Source: Nitrososphaerales archaeon
GTDB lineage: Archaea > Thermoproteota > Nitrososphaeria > Nitrososphaerales > UBA183
Direction: 5' to 3'
NCBI GenBank assembly: GCA_030045755.1
Contig: JASIEW010000093.1
Coordinates: forward strand, 1 to 7,715
Length of the DNA: 7,715 nt
Shown: positions 5,270 to 7,715 of the stretch, piece after piece
Position numbering within the stretch: position 1 is the first letter of the stretch
Layout: every line of letters starts with the position of its first letter
Program-made: the position numbers and the translations under genes
Notes under the pieces: generated by a model
What the model saw: only the letters and a program-made list of their open reading frames with translations
The model's database searches: none
What the model was told of the DNA's origin: nothing

Positions 5270-5317
5270 GTGATTAGCATATGGTAAGTTCAAATAGGTG
5301 ATTACTGATAGGTAAGT
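5270..5317. promoter_or_regulatory. Tandem repeat GTGATTA-N6-GGTAAGT upstream of wHTH-hsp20 operon (candidate operator)
   Basis: Two 20-bp copies, 5270-5289 and 5298-5317, share GTGATTA and GGTAAGT at identical spacing and differ only in the central six bases, with a 28-bp period. The array ends 10 bases before the regulator's ATG at 5327. A TATA-like CAAATAGG (5291-5298) lies between the copies, centred about 32 bases upstream of the ATG, so bound regulator would block TBP or RNA polymerase. The autoregulation role is an inference. Confidence 0.6.
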
Positions 5318-5326
5318 GGGCATGCG

Positions 5327-5722
5327 ATGTCCGCCAGATTGGTCATCACGAAGGACGGCCGGACGGTCGTCTCCGTCCCTCTGCTACAGCCGGGGGTGGA
5401 GGGGAACGCTGACCTCGAGACGGCGGAGCCGCTGCTGGGAGAGCTCGTCGAGATCTTCTCCATCGCTTCAAACGAGAGGAGGCTCAGACTGATGATCCAG
5501 CTGATGAAGAGCCCAGAGACAAGGTTCACCGAGCTCCTCCAGGTCGGAGTCAACCCGAAGCTCGTGCAGGACTGCGTGGCCCCGATGGTAAGGAGCGGGC
5601 TGCTGGTCCACGAAGGCAAGGGCGCGGCGTACAGGCCATCGGCCAAGGGCGCGCTGGTGATAACGATGGTCACGAGGGTCCTGGCTGAGGCGCTCGCCGC
5701 TGTGGAGTCTGGGAAGATATGA
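5327..5722 (+). CDS. Winged-helix (ArsR-like) transcriptional regulator
   Basis: A 131-residue DNA-binding protein. A short N-terminal part (RLVITKDGRTVVSVPL, 4-19) precedes a winged helix-turn-helix: helix 1 LVEIFSIASNERRLRLMIQL (40-59), the HTH TRFTELLQVGVNPKLVQDCV (65-84), the helix APMVRSGLL (85-93), the wing VHEGKGAAYRPSAKG (94-108), then a C-terminal helix ITMVTRVLAEAL (112-123) that could dimerise. No metal-binding cysteines are present (only Cys83), so metal sensing of the ArsR type is unlikely. The ATG at 5327 is used; the ATG at 5322 is in another frame. Its TGA overlaps the next ATG (ATGA), coupling it to an Hsp20-like gene, reminiscent of the archaeal heat-shock repressor Phr, which controls hsp20. 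The direct repeats just upstream may be its own sites. Confidence 0.82.
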   Translation: MSARLVITKDGRTVVSVPLLQPGVEGNADLETAEPLLGELVEIFSIASNERRLRLMIQLMKSPETRFTELLQVGVNPKLVQDCVAPMVRSGLLVHEGKGAAYRPSAKGALVITMVTRVLAEALAAVESGKI

Positions 5723-6051
5723 CCTACACGGAAAAAGAGAGGTTCGAAAGCGAGATGGAGGACCTCATACAGAGGGCCGAGAAGCTCATCGACGGCCCGT
5801 ATCAAGCCGGATGGAACCCCTCCAAGAACGAACGCTGCGAGATAATCGAGAGGATGGACTGCGTGATAGCCGTCCTAGACGTTCCGGGAAGTGAGGCGGA
5901 CGAGATTCGGGTCAGCGTCGTGGACGGAGAGGTCAGGATAGAGGGACGGGACCTGCAGGTCAGGATGCAGCTCCCGTGCAGGGTCGACTCGGCCGGGCTG
6001 GACAGCGAGTATCGAAACGGAGTCCTGAGCGTCAGGATGATGAAGCCGTAG
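5719..6051 (+). CDS. Minimal Hsp20/alpha-crystallin-domain protein
   Basis: A 110-residue small heat-shock-like protein. Residues 1-25 are charged and helical (TEKERFESEMEDLIQRAEKL), and 46-109 carry the alpha-crystallin core: MDCVIAVLDVPGSEADEIRV (46-65), VVDGEVRIEGRD (67-78), LQVRMQLPCRVD (79-90) and the signature YRNGVLSVRM (98-107), matching the family's Y-K-N-G-V-L-E-V. Between EGRD and LQVRMQLP the usual 15-20 residue loop with strand beta-6 is missing; in archaeal sHsps this loop exchanges between subunits to make dimers. The C-terminal I-x-I tail motif is also absent, so large oligomers look unlikely; a p23/CS-like co-chaperone is an alternative. ATG 5719 overlaps the regulator's stop, so it is translationally coupled to it. 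Confidence 0.82.
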   Translation: MTYTEKERFESEMEDLIQRAEKLIDGPYQAGWNPSKNERCEIIERMDCVIAVLDVPGSEADEIRVSVVDGEVRIEGRDLQVRMQLPCRVDSAGLDSEYRNGVLSVRMMKP

Positions 6052-6067
6052 CCGCAGGCACAGGTTG

Positions 6068-6076
6068 TTTTATTTA
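6068..6076 (+). promoter_or_regulatory. TATA box of the HExxH gene
   Basis: TTTTATTTA is centred 26 bases upstream of the ATG at 6098. It covers the alternative TTG at 6065, ruling that start out if the box is used. Confidence 0.6.
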
Positions 6077-6097
6077 CCAGGGCCGGCTCATTCCACC

Positions 6098-6592
6098 ATG
6101 ACTTCTTCCGACAACAGAGAGACGCTGTCCTCGGCTCAGGGCTTCGACGACATCTTCGAGATGGTGAAGAGAGCGACGGAGAGGAGCCTCGGGATGCACA
6201 GGGCCGGCCTGACGCTGGTCCTGGGGGACATATCGAACGACGTGGGGGCGTATCACGAGATGGGCTCGAACGCGATCGTGATGAACCGGAACATCCTGCG
6301 AGTCGTCGAGAGGTTCTCGAAGACTAAGGTCGACCGCAACTCCTACGTCTTCATGATACTGCTGCACGAGTACCTGCACAGCCTTGGATACACGAGCGAC
6401 AGGGAGGTGAGGGCGCTGTCGAAGAAGATAACCTCGGAGTTCCTCGGCGACGAGCACGTCGCGGCCGAGATGGCCGTGAGGCCCCTGGACCAGTTCTTCC
6501 CAGAGCTGCGCGACCTCGGCGGCTTCAGGGACAAGAGGGAGTTCGAGACGGTCGGAAGGTTCGACTCGTCGAGCACGCCTTACATCAAGTGA
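6098..6592 (+). CDS. Orphan HExxH zincin-like putative metalloprotease
   Basis: A 164-residue protein whose helix YVFMILLHEYLHSLGYTSD (83-101) holds the zinc-binding motif HEYLH (His90, Glu91, His94) followed by S-L-G as in HExxHxxG. Before it comes a strand-rich part, GLTLVLGDISNDVGAYHEMG (37-56) and NAIVMNRNIL (58-67), resembling the edge strand of zincin folds. A third ligand is not obvious: the metzincin position is Ser100 rather than His or Asp, and Asp101, Glu103, Glu114 or His120 are candidates. No signal peptide is seen, so it should be cytoplasmic. ATG 6098 is chosen because a TATA box lies 26 bases upstream; the earlier TTG (6065) falls inside that box. It follows the wHTH-hsp20 pair by 46 bases with its own promoter. 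I do not recognise the specific family; the substrate is unknown. Confidence 0.82.
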   Translation: MTSSDNRETLSSAQGFDDIFEMVKRATERSLGMHRAGLTLVLGDISNDVGAYHEMGSNAIVMNRNILRVVERFSKTKVDRNSYVFMILLHEYLHSLGYTSDREVRALSKKITSEFLGDEHVAAEMAVRPLDQFFPELRDLGGFRDKREFETVGRFDSSSTPYIK

Positions 6593-6641
6593 CCTGAAGT
6601 AGGCGCCGGACGGCCGCGGCATGATAGATGGCGAGAATCCG

Positions 6642-6649
6642 TAAATAAA
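6642..6649 (+). promoter_or_regulatory. TATA box of the ABC permease gene
   Basis: TAAATAAA within CCGTAAATAAACCG is centred 38 bases upstream of the GTG at 6684, predicting a short leader of about 13 bases. GAAGGT at 6672-6677, six bases before the GTG, could serve as a ribosome site, unlike the leaderless neighbours. Confidence 0.55.
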
Positions 6650-6683
6650 CCGCGAGTTCGGGTCGCCCTTCGAAGGTCTCACG

Positions 6684-7715
6684 GTGGCGCTTCAGTTCGG
6701 CCTCGTGGCAGTGGACATTCTAGTCTCCTGGGTCAGGATGATTCTCGCCCTCGGGCTGAGCATAGTCTTCGCGCTCGCGGTCGGGATCTGGGCCGCGAGG
6801 AGCAGCAGGGCCGAGAGCGTGATCCTCCCCCTCCTCGACATCTTCCAGTCGATACCCATACTCGGGTTCTTCCCCCCCGTGATAGACGGCATCTACGGAA
6901 TCCTGCCCAACTGGGTGGGAGCCAACCTTGCGGTCATTGCCCTGATATTCACGAGCATGTCATGGAACATCGCCTTCGGGGTCTACGAAGCGGTGAGGGC
7001 GATTCCACAGGACTACGCGGACCTGCTGAACATGTCGGGGGCCAGCACATGGCAGCGCGTCAAGTCTCTCTACGTCCCGGCGTCGTTGAGCAGGATCGCC
7101 TACAACGCCCAGACCTCGTGGGCGGTCGGCCTCTTCTTCCTGGTGGCCAGCGAGATCATAGCCGTCGGAAACACGAGGATCCCCATAGGCTACGGCATAG
7201 GCGTGGGCGTGAACCAGTTCATCACGACGCCGAACGACTACGGGAACTACGTCCTCATGATCGCGGGGATCGTCGTGGCCGTGGTCGTGTGGAGGTACCT
7301 CTTCCTCAGAGAGTTCGCGCTCTGGTCGGAGAAGTTCAAGATGATGGAAGAGCCGAGGGAGAAGCACAGCGACCCGATAAACAGGTTCTACTCCTGGGTA
7401 AACCAGAAGAGCGTCTCGAAGCTCTTCCTCATCACGCAGGGCAGTGGCGTGACGCGGTTCACGTCCTCCATAACGAGGTTCAGGAGGGGGCTCAAGTACG
7501 CGGTCCTCATATTCCTGGCGCTGTTCTTCATCCTTCTCGCCAGCAGCGTCGCAAGGTCCGGAGACCTCAGCGTGATGAACATCCCCTCCCTGGGGCAGGT
7601 CGCTTCCGCAGAAGGGCTCGTCCTGCTGTCCCTCGGGTACTCGTTCGTCAGGGTCTGGTACGTCTATGCGATCTGCGTCGCCATAGGCCTTCCTTTGGGC
7701 ATCGTGATATCGCTC
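6684..7715 (+). CDS. Duplicated NitT/TauT-type ABC transporter permease, 3' end beyond window
   Basis: An open frame of 344 codons runs off the right edge. It matches the anion-transporter permease class in which two BPD_transp_1 domains are fused in one chain (COG4986-like). Domain 1 has membrane segments from about residue 18, the hallmark DIFQSIPILGFFPP (52-65), and the EAA coupling loop EAVRAIPQDYADLLNMSGAS (102-121) that docks on the ATPase, followed by VPASLSRI (131-138). A cytoplasmic linker (about 210-265) leads to the first helices of domain 2, LKYAVLIFLALFFILLASS (270-288) and SLGYSFVRVWYVY (316-328) with GLPLGI (335-340). The GTG at 6684 follows an in-frame stop at 6642-6644 and a possible GAAGGT ribosome site. 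The partner ATPase and binding protein would be to the right. The substrate (nitrate, sulfonate, taurine or another anion) cannot be told. Confidence 0.9.
   Translation, partial: MALQFGLVAVDILVSWVRMILALGLSIVFALAVGIWAARSSRAESVILPLLDIFQSIPILGFFPPVIDGIYGILPNWVGANLAVIALIFTSMSWNIAFGVYEAVRAIPQDYADLLNMSGASTWQRVKSLYVPASLSRIAYNAQTSWAVGLFFLVASEIIAVGNTRIPIGYGIGVGVNQFITTPNDYGNYVLMIAGIVVAVVVWRYLFLREFALWSEKFKMMEEPREKHSDPINRFYSWVNQKSVSKLFLITQGSGVTRFTSSITRFRRGLKYAVLIFLALFFILLASSVARSGDLSVMNIPSLGQVASAEGLVLLSLGYSFVRVWYVYAICVAIGLPLGIVISL

Noticed and set aside
4276..5280. Minus-strand frame of 334 codons opposite tatC
   Set aside because: Its product is Asp/Glu/Arg/Tyr-rich low complexity, the mirror of hydrophobic tatC codons; the tatC frame is unambiguous.
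6065..6097. Upstream TTG start for the HExxH gene adding 11 residues
   Set aside because: The TTG lies in the TATA box that serves ATG 6098, so it would not be transcribed.
6074..6682. Minus-strand frame of 202 codons opposite the HExxH gene
   Set aside because: Arg/Val/His-rich antisense product with no recognisable domain, whereas the plus strand has a zinc-binding motif and a promoter.

Overview
The window looks archaeal, most likely an aerobic Thermoproteota/Thaumarchaeota-like lineage. This is inferred from a heme O synthase, archaeal-type Tat translocase genes, Arg codons dominated by AGG/AGA, and TATA-box-like elements placed about 26-31 bases upstream of several start codons (tatA, tatC, the HExxH gene and probably ctaB), the spacing expected for leaderless archaeal transcripts. 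Most of the window is GC-rich (above 60% in lines I counted); the stretch from about 3160 to 3900 falls to about 50%. The lineage is an inference; there is no rRNA or marker gene here.

Left block (1-3151, all minus strand). In transcription order: ctaB (heme O synthase), an unrecognised TIM-barrel-like protein, a compact NDP-sugar pyrophosphorylase, and a GlmU-like protein with a degenerate nucleotidyltransferase half and a left-handed beta-helix, cut by the window edge. The last three are tightly spaced (10 and 4 bases) and probably form one sugar-nucleotide operon.

Middle block (about 3155-3900). A lower-GC insertion-like zone holds a degraded transposase C-terminus, a small two-helix membrane protein on the minus strand and a small membrane-anchored, cysteine-containing protein on the plus strand. 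The last two diverge from a region with a 27-bp-period direct repeat.

Right block (3973-7715, all plus strand). tatA and tatC give a minimal Tat system. The TatA carries a SAP/HeH-like tail, and the TatC carries a C-terminal zinc ribbon and lacks the usual intramembrane Glu. Next come a winged-helix regulator overlapping a stripped-down Hsp20 protein (ATGA overlap), preceded by an imperfect tandem repeat GTGATTA-N6-GGTAAGT that is a good operator candidate. An orphan HExxH zincin-like protein follows, then the first 344 codons of a duplicated NitT/TauT-type ABC permease that runs off the right edge.

The most promising points for novelty are the modified Tat pair, the wHTH-sHsp module with its repeat operator, the orphan zincin, and the three-gene sugar operon with an uncharacterised TIM barrel.
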